A stretch of 64,000 nucleotides of DNA from Bryobacteraceae bacterium (GTDB lineage: Bacteria; Acidobacteriota; Terriglobia; Bryobacterales; Bryobacteraceae), in the NCBI GenBank assembly GCA_026002855.1, contig BPGD01000001.1, positions 1,391,972-1,455,971 on the forward strand. The letters run 5' to 3'. The notes beneath the pieces are model-generated. The model was given only the letters and a program-made list of their open reading frames with translations. It searched no databases and was not told where the DNA came from. Shown piece after piece: positions 35,303 to 44,169 of this stretch. Made by a program: the position numbers and the translations under genes. The stretch's first letter is position 1, and each line of letters begins with the position of its first letter.

Positions 35303-35668
35303 CCGGAACGCTCACTGATCGCGAAAGAACTGGCAGAGCTGCTTGGCGCCATCGCCCACCGGCACCGCCTGCGGATCCTTGTGGAGCTCCATCACGGCGA
35401 GCTGGATGTCAACAGCCTCCAGCAGATCCTCGGCATCAGCCATTCTTCTGTGTCGCAAAACCTGGCCATTCTGCGCGCGCATCATCTTGTGCGGGAGCGC
35501 CGGCAGGGCCGGCATGTCTACTATTCGCTGAGCGAGCCGGCGTTTGCGGAATGGCTGCTTGCCGGGCTGAGATTTCTGGAGACGGGCATCGCGCGGCATC
35601 AGGAAGAGATCCGCTCGGCGGCCGAGGCAGCGCGGCGGCTGTGGATGAAGCCGGCTGGCCAGTCCTAG
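35300..35668 (+). CDS. ArsR-family winged-helix repressor
   Basis: 122 residues if it starts at ATT 35300. A GTG start at 35381 would give 95 residues but lose the first helices (ELAELLGAIAHRHRLRILVEL) that every ArsR protein needs. The recognition region is LQQILGISHSSVSQNLAILRAHHLVRERRQGRHVYYSL, seen here at about residues 40-77. No Cys metal-binding motif (CxC) is present, so metal sensing is unlikely; a small-molecule or redox signal is more probable. It is divergent from the ABC/HlyD/TolC operon and has a palindrome over its own -35 box, so it probably represses itself and perhaps the exporter. Its stop overlaps rsmI by four bases. Confidence 0.82.
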   Translation: MPERSLIAKELAELLGAIAHRHRLRILVELHHGELDVNSLQQILGISHSSVSQNLAILRAHHLVRERRQGRHVYYSLSEPAFAEWLLAGLRFLETGIARHQEEIRSAAEAARRLWMKPAGQS

Positions 35669-36549
35669 CCCTGGATCAGGCGGTAAATTTCTCTTTTACC
35701 GAGGCCCAAACTGCGTGCCAGGCGCTTGATGGCTTCCATGCGCGGCAGACCTTCCTGCTGCTGAAGCCGGGCGATCTCGCCGCGGATCTGGTGCGCGTCA
35801 AGGGGACGTTGAGGGCCGCTTGAGCTTTCCCCCTCGCGGCCCAGGCCGGGGGGCGCGGCCGGGCTTTCCCCTTCGCGCGGCCGGCCTGCCAGCAGCGTCA
35901 TCTCCCCCTTGATGGATCCCCTCCGTTCGAGCTGTTCGCGGAGTTCGCGGGCCGTGCCGCGCAGGAACTCCTCATGGAGCTTGGTGAGTTCCCTTGCGAT
36001 CACGACCGGGCGCGAAGGCATGGCCGCTTCCAGATCGGCCAGTGTTTGCAGGATGCGGTGCGGTGCCTCGTAGAAGATGAGCGTGCAGGGCAGCGGCGCC
36101 AGAGTCTCCAGAAGCCGGACGCGTTCGCTGCGCTTGCGGGGCAGAAATCCGCCGAAATAGAAGCTGTCCGTCTCCAGCCCTGAGGCCGAAAGGGCGGCCA
36201 GGAAAGCGGCCGGCCCAGGCACCGGAACCACGCGGATGCCGCGTTCGACGGCGCGGCGCACCAGCCGGTAACCGGGATCGGAGACGAGCGGCGTGCCCGC
36301 ATCGGAGACGAGCGCGATGTCGTCGCCCGCTTCCAGCCGCTCCAGCAGTTCGCCGCTGCGCTGCTCTTCGTTGTGTTCGTGGTAGCTCAGCAGGCGAGCT
36401 TCGATGCCATACCGCTCGAGCAGTTTCCTCGTTTGACGCGTGTCCTCGCAGGCGATCCAGGCCACGCTGCGGAGCACGTCCACGGCACGGTGTGTGATGT
36501 CCGCCAGGTTGCCGATGGGCGTTGCCACCACATACAGGGTTCCGGCCAC
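35665..36549 (-). CDS. rsmI: 16S rRNA (cytidine-1402 2'-O) methyltransferase
   Basis: 294 residues from GTG 36549. The start is chosen at homology (AGTLYVVATPIGNLADITHRA); an upstream ATG would overlap the divergent gene. Core motifs are EDTRQTRKLLERYGI, LVSDAGTPLVSDPGYRLV and PGPAAFLAALSASGL, with FYEAPHRILQTL further on. It methylates C1402 in the ribosomal P site using SAM. A C-terminal stretch after about residue 225 (Pro/Gly-rich linker, then helical QEGLPRMEAIKRLARSLGLG) resembles the HTH tail of the family. It is convergent with the ArsR gene. Confidence 0.92.
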   Translation of the reverse strand: MAGTLYVVATPIGNLADITHRAVDVLRSVAWIACEDTRQTRKLLERYGIEARLLSYHEHNEEQRSGELLERLEAGDDIALVSDAGTPLVSDPGYRLVRRAVERGIRVVPVPGPAAFLAALSASGLETDSFYFGGFLPRKRSERVRLLETLAPLPCTLIFYEAPHRILQTLADLEAAMPSRPVVIARELTKLHEEFLRGTARELREQLERRGSIKGEMTLLAGRPREGESPAAPPGLGREGESSSGPQRPLDAHQIRGEIARLQQQEGLPRMEAIKRLARSLGLGKREIYRLIQG

Positions 36550-36631
36550 GCGACCATTGTACGGCCCGCCCGAAGGGCGATAATGAAGCCATGCCCGCTG
36601 GAGGGGGCGGGCGGGAGGAGCGGCCCGGAGC

Positions 36632-37765
36632 ATGCGGCAAAGCAGCGCTTCACAGCAGACGAAACATCGGGCCTATGTTCATGAGGCCGCCGAATCGGGC
36701 GTCCGGCTCCTGCTGGACTTTGGCGTCGTGGACCGCATTGCTGCCGACGTGCTTCGGGGCCTGAGCGCGCTGCCGCGCCGCGGGATGGAGGTGGGAGGGC
36801 TGCTGCTGGGCACGGTGGACACGGACGCACAGCCGCTGCGCGTCTCGATTGAAGACTATGTCGCCTTTCCCTGCGAGCACCTCTACGGACCGAACTTCGA
36901 GCTTTCGCCAAAAGACCGCGAGGCGTTTGCGGAGCTGGCTGCTTCCTGGGCGCCGGGGCCCGGCCGTCCGCTGCACGCCATCGGGTTGTATCGCAGCCAC
37001 ACGCGTGGCGAGCTGGAGCTGACTGCGGCCGACGTCGAGCTGCTGGACCGCTGGATGCCGCAGCCGTGGGCCGTATGCCTGGTGATTCGCCCCTATGCCA
37101 CGCGCCCTGCCGAGGCCGCATTCTACTTCCGGCGCGGCGGGGCCTTTCAGCCCGGGCCGCCGGCATCGACAATTCCCTTCCGCCGCCGCGAACTCGGCGG
37201 CGGTTCGCCGCCGCGGCGTGGCGCCGCAGACGGGACAGCGGCGCCGACGGCGCAACCGGCGGGCGAGGCGGCCGCGCCGACGGAAGTGGAGACCTGGACG
37301 CATCCGCCGGCGGCTGCGCCGCCGCCGAAAAGCGCCGGCGGCTGGCTGCTCATTCCGGCAATGCTGGCGTTTCTGCTGGTCGGGGTGGTGATCGGCGTTC
37401 AGGTAGAGGGACTGCTGCGCCCGCAGCCAAGGCCGGCCGAGACGGCAGACCCTTTCGCGCTGGGCCTGACCGCTGTGCAGTTCGGCACGGCGATCCATCT
37501 GCGGTGGAACCCGCAGGCGCCGGCTCTGGCCGCCTGCCAGAGCGCTTCCCTGGTGATCCGCGACGGCCCGAACACGAAGATGATTCACCTGCGCAAGGAG
37601 GACCTGGCGCGCGGCGCGCTCATTTATCAGTACATGAGCCCCGCGGTGAGCTTCCGGATGGAAGCGATCCTTTCCCCTGCAAACACGGTGTCTGAGTCGC
37701 TGGACCTGCGGCTGATGCCTCCGGAAGGCGGTTCCGGGGCGGAAACGCCTGATCCGGTAAAATGA
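36632..37765 (+). CDS. Membrane-anchored protein with degenerate JAMM/MPN-like domain
   Basis: 377 residues. Residues about 25-170 resemble a JAB1/MPN metalloprotease fold: EVGGLLLG gives the helper Glu53, and HAIGLYRSHTRGELELTAAD matches the JAMM pattern in spacing (His123 and Asp134, H-x10-D). The first metal His is replaced by Arg121, so catalysis is unlikely. A Pro/Ala-rich linker leads to one membrane helix (about 236-257) and a C-terminal domain of about 110 residues outside. GGGAGGAG lies upstream of ATG 36632. It begins 82 bases from the divergent rsmI start and precedes two signal peptidase genes by six bases. The role may be structural or regulatory for those; function unknown. Confidence 0.65.
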   Translation: MRQSSASQQTKHRAYVHEAAESGVRLLLDFGVVDRIAADVLRGLSALPRRGMEVGGLLLGTVDTDAQPLRVSIEDYVAFPCEHLYGPNFELSPKDREAFAELAASWAPGPGRPLHAIGLYRSHTRGELELTAADVELLDRWMPQPWAVCLVIRPYATRPAEAAFYFRRGGAFQPGPPASTIPFRRRELGGGSPPRRGAADGTAAPTAQPAGEAAAPTEVETWTHPPAAAPPPKSAGGWLLIPAMLAFLLVGVVIGVQVEGLLRPQPRPAETADPFALGLTAVQFGTAIHLRWNPQAPALAACQSASLVIRDGPNTKMIHLRKEDLARGALIYQYMSPAVSFRMEAILSPANTVSESLDLRLMPPEGGSGAETPDPVK

Positions 37766-37771
37766 CGGGTA

Positions 37772-38575
37772 GTGTCGCCGGAGACTTCTCCCCTTTTGCC
37801 CGAGGCTGCACCGCAGTCCGAGCCTGAGGCGGTGCCTGCCGAAATGCCTTCCGGGCGCAACGTGATCTCCGAGTGGACAATTACAATCATCCTCCTGCTG
37901 TTCGGCACGACCACGCTGGTGCAGGCCTTCGTCATTCCGACGGGTTCGATGGAGGACAACCTGCTGATCGGCGACCACCTTCTGGTGGACAAGCTCGCCT
38001 ACGCGCCGGCGGGCCCCGTCAGCCGGCACCTGCTGCCCTATACGCCGGTGCGGCGCGGCGACATTGTCGTGTTCCGGTATCCGGTGGACGTGCGGCAGAC
38101 CTTCGTGAAACGGGTGATCGGCGTTCCGGGCGACCGCATCCGCATTGTCGACAAGCAGGTGTACCTGAACGGGCGTCCGCTCGAGGAGCCGTACAAGTTT
38201 CACAAGACGCCCTATTACGACTCCTACCGCGACAACTTTCCTTCCGCGCCCAACACGCGCGTCGACGCGCGCGCCTGGGAGATGCTGGAACGCCACACGC
38301 GGAACGGGGAAGTGGTGGTGCCGCCGGGGCAGTATTTCGTCCTCGGCGACAACCGGGACTCCAGCCTCGACTCGCGCTACTGGGGCTTCGTCCCGCGCGA
38401 GAACATCATCGGCAAGCCGCTGCTCGTATACTGGTCCTACGACGCGCCAACGCACCGGCTGACAGCGCCGGGGCTGAACCTGGAACACATGAAAGACCTG
38501 GCGCAGAATTTTTTTGCCAAGACGCGCTGGCGCCGCACATTTCTGCTGATCCGCGGCCACGATTTCCGCCTGTGA
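37772..38575 (+). CDS. lepB: Signal peptidase I (first of tandem pair)
   Basis: 267 residues. It cleaves signal peptides at the outer face of the inner membrane. One N-terminal helix (about 34-54, ISEWTITIILLLFGTTTLVQAF) is followed by the catalytic domain: nucleophile Ser59 in IPTGSMEDNLLIGD, general base Lys113 in KRVIGVPGDRIRI, and box E GDNRDSSLDSRYWGFV. It starts at GTG 37772, six bases after the JAMM-like gene. The next gene is a second signal peptidase, four bases away. All catalytic residues are intact. Confidence 0.93.
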   Translation: MSPETSPLLPEAAPQSEPEAVPAEMPSGRNVISEWTITIILLLFGTTTLVQAFVIPTGSMEDNLLIGDHLLVDKLAYAPAGPVSRHLLPYTPVRRGDIVVFRYPVDVRQTFVKRVIGVPGDRIRIVDKQVYLNGRPLEEPYKFHKTPYYDSYRDNFPSAPNTRVDARAWEMLERHTRNGEVVVPPGQYFVLGDNRDSSLDSRYWGFVPRENIIGKPLLVYWSYDAPTHRLTAPGLNLEHMKDLAQNFFAKTRWRRTFLLIRGHDFRL

Positions 38576-38579
38576 CGCC

Positions 38580-39380
38580 ATGAAAAATACCGTCAAGAAA
38601 TCCGCCCAGAAAGAAGCTGAAACCCAGGAGATTTTCAAGCCGGACCTGGCCGAAAAGGTCCGCTCATTTGTCTCCGAGTGGGCGGTCACGATCATCCTGC
38701 TTCTCTTTGGCACGACAACGCTGCTCCAGGCATTCGTCGTGCCGACGGGGTCAATGGAAAACACGGTGCTCATCGGCGACCACATGTTCGTGGACAAGCT
38801 CGCCTACGCGCCGGCGGGCCCGGTGAGCCGTTTTCTGCTGCCCTATGTGGAGGTGAAGCGCGGCGACATCGTGGTGTTCAAGTTTCCGGTGAACCCGCGC
38901 GAGAACTACATCAAGCGCATCGTGGGCGTCCCCGGAGACCGCATCCGCATCATCAACAAGCAGCTCTATCTGAACGGCAAGGCGGTCACCGAGCCGTATG
39001 TCGTGCACAAGACGCAGTACATCGACTCCTACCGGGACAATTTCCCGTCCGAGCCGAACACGCGGCTGGCCGAAGCCGCCTACGACATGCTGGCGCATCA
39101 CGTGATCAATGGCGAGGTTGTCGTGCCGCCCGGCCATTACTTCGCCATGGGCGACAACCGCGACAACTCGCTGGACTCCCGCTACTGGGGATTCGTGCCG
39201 CGGGAAAACATCATCGGCAAGCCGGCCATCATCTTCTGGTCCTACGACACGAGCACCGAGCGGCTGGCCGACCCGAACATCATCTCCATCGACCACCTGA
39301 TCGACCTCGGGCTGAACTTCTTCACCAAGACCCGCTGGAAGCGCACCTTCATGGTGCCGCGGGGCTACCCGCTCGGCTGA
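38580..39380 (+). CDS. Signal peptidase I (second of tandem pair)
   Basis: 266 residues, clearly a paralogue of the gene before it: the same length, the same SEW-VTIILLLFGTTTL membrane helix (about 32-52), Ser58 in VPTGSMENTVLIGDH, Lys112 in IKRIVGVPGDRIRI and GDNRDNSLDSRYWGFV. The N-terminal 30 residues are Lys-rich and differ from the first copy. Both copies keep all active-site residues, so both are probably active with different substrate preference; that is an inference. Genes are four bases apart and co-transcribed. Confidence 0.92.
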   Translation: MKNTVKKSAQKEAETQEIFKPDLAEKVRSFVSEWAVTIILLLFGTTTLLQAFVVPTGSMENTVLIGDHMFVDKLAYAPAGPVSRFLLPYVEVKRGDIVVFKFPVNPRENYIKRIVGVPGDRIRIINKQLYLNGKAVTEPYVVHKTQYIDSYRDNFPSEPNTRLAEAAYDMLAHHVINGEVVVPPGHYFAMGDNRDNSLDSRYWGFVPRENIIGKPAIIFWSYDTSTERLADPNIISIDHLIDLGLNFFTKTRWKRTFMVPRGYPLG

Positions 39381-39386
39381 GGCCCG

Positions 39387-40619
39387 TCAGGTGTCAAAAT
39401 CCGTCTCGCGGTCGCGGAGCCCGAGCAGATAGAGGATGCCGTCGAGCCCCGTGTGCGAAAGCGCCTGCCGTGCGCCGGCGCGCACCACCGGTTTGGCGCG
39501 AAACGCGATGCCGAGGCCGGCGAGCCGGAGCATGGGCAGGTCATTGGCGCCGTCGCCCACGGCGATGCACTGTTCCAGATGCAAGCCCTCGCGCGCGGCG
39601 ATCTGACGCAGCATGTCGGCCTTGGCGGCGCCATCGACGATGGGCGGCGCGACTTCCCCGGTGACCACGCCATCGCGGACAACGAGCGTGTTGGCGTGCA
39701 CATAGTCGATGCCCAGCCGCTGCTGGAGGACGCGCCCGAAAAACGTGAAGCCGCCGGAGAGGATGGCCATGCGGTAGCCGAGCCGCCGGAGCGTGCGTGT
39801 CAGCCGTTCGGCGCCCTCGGTGAGCGGGATTCTTTCGATGACACGCTGGAGTGCATCTTCACGGAGCCCGCGCAGCAGCGCCACCCGCTGGCGGAACGCC
39901 TGCTGAAAGTCGAGTTCCCCGCGCATCGCCGCCTCGGTGATGCGGCGCACCGCCTCGCCCACGCCGGCCTCGGCCGCCAGTTCGTCGATGACCTCGCCCT
40001 GGATGAGGGTCGAGTCCATGTCAAAGGCCACCAGCCGCCGGTGGCGCCGCCAGACCGAATCATGCTGGAAGGCGATGTCAATGCCGCTCTCGCCGGCGAG
40101 CCGGGCCAGTTCGGTGCGGAGCGCAAGTTCATTGGGCTCCGCGCCGGGGCTTGCACCGCTGGCGGTGAACTCGACGCACATGCGCTGGGGCGGCTGCGGC
40201 TCGAGGGGGACGCGGGCCGAAAGCCGGTCAATGCGGTCGATGTTGAGTCCCGCGCGCAGCAGCACGCCGGCGATCTGCGCCAGGTGCGACGCTTCCAGAG
40301 CCTGCCCCAGGGCAGTGACCAGATAGCGCCGCTTGCCCTGCTGGCGGACCCATTCGCCGTAATGGGAGGACGCCACCTCAGTGAAGCGCACCTGCACGCC
40401 GAGCCGGTGCGCTTCCAGCAACAGGTCCGTCATCAGCGGCGACGCCCGCAACGCACCGGTCAGCTCGATGAGGAAGCCCAGGGCCAGCGCGTCATGAATC
40501 ACCGCCTGGCCGATGTCCAGCACGCGCGCCCCGTGCCGCGCCAGCACCGCCGCAAGCGCGTGGGTCACGCCAGGCCGGTCCTGCCCGGTGACGTGGATCA
40601 GCAATGCTCCCTGATTCAT
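39387..40619 (-). CDS. serB: Phosphoserine phosphatase with N-terminal ACT-like domains
   Basis: 410 residues. It hydrolyses phosphoserine to serine, the last step of the pathway begun by serA at 26.5 kb. The N-terminal half has ACT-like regulatory domains (LIHVTGQDRPGVTHALAAVL and a second copy from about 98). The HAD phosphatase domain has Asp200 and Asp202 in VAFDMDSTLIQGE, then AILSGGFTFF and AVGDGANDLPML. It lies 48 bases after the LolC/E-like permease on the same strand. Long forms of this kind are common in Gram-negative bacteria. All catalytic aspartates are present. Confidence 0.94.
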   Translation of the reverse strand: MNQGALLIHVTGQDRPGVTHALAAVLARHGARVLDIGQAVIHDALALGFLIELTGALRASPLMTDLLLEAHRLGVQVRFTEVASSHYGEWVRQQGKRRYLVTALGQALEASHLAQIAGVLLRAGLNIDRIDRLSARVPLEPQPPQRMCVEFTASGASPGAEPNELALRTELARLAGESGIDIAFQHDSVWRRHRRLVAFDMDSTLIQGEVIDELAAEAGVGEAVRRITEAAMRGELDFQQAFRQRVALLRGLREDALQRVIERIPLTEGAERLTRTLRRLGYRMAILSGGFTFFGRVLQQRLGIDYVHANTLVVRDGVVTGEVAPPIVDGAAKADMLRQIAAREGLHLEQCIAVGDGANDLPMLRLAGLGIAFRAKPVVRAGARQALSHTGLDGILYLLGLRDRETDFDT

Positions 40620-40667
40620 TCCGTATCCCAGCTCCCCGGCCCGGCCTCTGCCGTGCCTTTCCAGCCC

Positions 40668-41887
40668 CTATTCGTAGCGCAACGTCTCGGCGGGCGCCAC
40701 CGCCGAGGCGGCCCGCGCCGGGTAAAGCGTCGCCAGCAACGCCACGCCCAGAGCCAGCGCCGCAATCCACAATGAGTCCGTCCAGCGCGGCTCGAACGGC
40801 ACATAGGACAGCGAGTAAATCTCCTCGTCGATCCGGATCCATCGATAGCGTCCCGCCAGATGGCTCAGCGCATGTCCGATGACAAACCCGGCAGCGGCGC
40901 CGGCAGCGGCGATCATCAGCCCCTGCCAGACGAAGATCCTTGCCACCTGCATCCGCCGCGCGCCCAGCGAGATCAGCACCGCGATGTCGCGCTTTTTTTC
41001 CATCACACGCATGAACAGCGCGGTGAGAATGTTCAGCGCAGCCACGAGTTGGATCAGGGAAATCGTGATCACGGAAACGGTTTTCTCCATCCGGAGCGCA
41101 TTCAGAAGCTGCCGGTTCTGCTCCATCCAGTGCGTGGCGCCGAGCTCGGGGCCGGCAGCGGCCTCGGCGGCGCGCGCCACCTCCGGCGCGCGCTCCGGAT
41201 CGTCCAGCTTCAGCTCGATCGCGTTGACGACGTCCGGCAACGCCAGCACGCGCTGTGCCTGGGCAATGGTGGTGACGGCGAGCTGATTGTCGAGATCATA
41301 GAAGCCGGACTCGAAGATCGCCGCCACGCGGAAGCGGAACTCCACCGGCCGCATGCCGAAGGGCGTCATCTCGCCCTGCGGGCTCAGGATGCGCACCACG
41401 TCGCCCACGCGCATGCCGATGCGCGCCGCCAGGTGCGAGCCGAGCACGATGCCTGGCAGCCCGCGCAGATCGTCCATTTCGCGGAGGCTGCCCTGGCGGA
41501 TGTGGGCTGAAAAATCGCGTTCGTCGAGCGGCATTCCCTTCAGGGTTGCTTCGGCCGACTGCATCGGGCCGGAGGCGAGCACCTTCGCATACAGCGCGGG
41601 CGAAGCCTCCGTGACGCCGGGAATCCGCTGCATTTTCGCGGTAATTTCCCGCCACTTTTCGATGCCTGTCGAGGGAGTTTTTTCGAGCAGAACGACGTGC
41701 GGCGTCGCCCCGAGCAGGCTCTCCTGCAACGCGCGGCGGAACCCGTTGTTGATGGCCAGCGCGATCACCAGCGCCATCACGCCGGCGGCCACTCCCGCCA
41801 CGGAAACGGCAGTGACCAGCGGGATCACCGCCTCGCGGCGTTTTGCCCGCAGGTAGCGGGAGGCGACAAAGAGCTCGAATCCGCGGG

Positions 41888-41891
<4 letters not shown>
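40668..41891 (-). CDS. LolC/LolE-family lipoprotein-releasing ABC permease
   Basis: 407 residues from GTG 41891, which overlaps the lysS stop (GTGA); an ATG at 41918 is within lysS and less likely. FtsX-type permease: the first helix is near residue 25 ([21 protein letters not shown]), a periplasmic domain of about 220 residues follows, then three C-terminal helices ([39 protein letters not shown] and [18 protein letters not shown]). The sequence between helices 1 and 2 fits LolC/E, which move lipoproteins toward the outer membrane with LolD ATPase. No LolD gene is in the window. Translationally coupled to lysS. Confidence 0.85.
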
Positions 41892-43399
<1,508 letters not shown>

Positions 43400-43406
43400 T
43401 GCAGGA

Positions 43407-43412
43407 CTCCTT
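43407..43412 (-). promoter_or_regulatory. Shine-Dalgarno site for the lysS TTG start
   Basis: AAGGAG on the minus strand, seven bases before TTG 43399-43397. It decides the start of lysS and overlaps the 5' leader of the divergent GT2 gene. Confidence 0.7.
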
Positions 43413-43431
43413 GGGGGAAACCTTCATTATA

Positions 43432-44166
43432 ATGGGACACTTGCGGTCGCTCAGCATCGTCATTCCCGCCTATAACGAGGAGCAGCGCCTGCCGGCCACG
43501 CTGGCGCGCATCCGGGAGTGGATCGAAACAAGAATGATGGATTTTGTTGAGATCCTCGTCGTCGACGACGGCTCGCGCGACGGGACCGCGGAGGTCGTCC
43601 GCCGCGCCGCCGCCGGCGACCCGCGGATCGTGCTGCTTCAGAACCCGGGCAACCGCGGCAAGGGCTACGCGGTGCGCCACGGCATGCAGAAGGCGGGGGG
43701 CGAATGGGTGCTGTTCACCGATGCGGACCTCTCGGCCCCGATCGAAGATCTTGCGCGGCTTGAGGAGGCGGTGGAGCGCGAGTCGGCCGACGGCGCCATC
43801 GGCTCGCGCGCGCTCGACCGGCGGCTGGTGCTGAAGCATCAGTCGGCCCTGCGCGAGCTGAGCGGGCGCATTTTCAATCTTTGCATGCGGTGCATCACCG
43901 GGCTTCCCTACCGTGACACGCAGTGCGGCTTCAAACTGTTCCGCCGCGAAGTGGCGCAGTGCGTTGCCGCGCGGCAGCAGGCCGACGGGTTCGGCTTCGA
44001 CGTCGAGATTCTGTACATCGCCCGCAAGCACGGGTACCGCATCCTGGAAGTGCCGGTGCGCTGGGCCAACGTGGAGGGCACGAAGGTGAGCCTCCTCAAG
44101 GGCCTGGGCGCCTTTGTCGACCTGCTCCGCGTCCGCTGGAACGACCTGCGGGGGCTGTATCGTTAA
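43432..44166 (+). CDS. GT2 glycosyltransferase, dolichyl/polyprenyl-phosphate glucosyltransferase type
   Basis: 244 residues from ATG 43432; ATG 43399 is possible but would overlap the lysS start. The GT-A core begins SLSIVIPAYNEEQRLPATL, with VVDDGSRDGTAE, NRGKGYAVRHGMQ and the DxD motif FTDADLSAP. The C-terminal RDTQCGFKLFRREVA and FDVEILYIARKHGYRI are typical of ALG5/DPM1-like enzymes, which make polyprenyl-phosphate sugars. No membrane helices are visible, so it probably acts at the inner face of the membrane. GGGGGAA lies 12 bases upstream. The GH95 gene follows in three bases. Confidence 0.88.
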   Translation: MGHLRSLSIVIPAYNEEQRLPATLARIREWIETRMMDFVEILVVDDGSRDGTAEVVRRAAAGDPRIVLLQNPGNRGKGYAVRHGMQKAGGEWVLFTDADLSAPIEDLARLEEAVERESADGAIGSRALDRRLVLKHQSALRELSGRIFNLCMRCITGLPYRDTQCGFKLFRREVAQCVAARQQADGFGFDVEILYIARKHGYRILEVPVRWANVEGTKVSLLKGLGAFVDLLRVRWNDLRGLYR

Positions 44167-44169
44167 GGC

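Noticed and set aside
36650-38797. 715-codon minus-strand open frame
   Set aside because: It runs antisense across the JAMM-like gene and the first signal peptidase, which both have clear motifs and ribosome-binding sites. Composition is that of a codon-position shadow.
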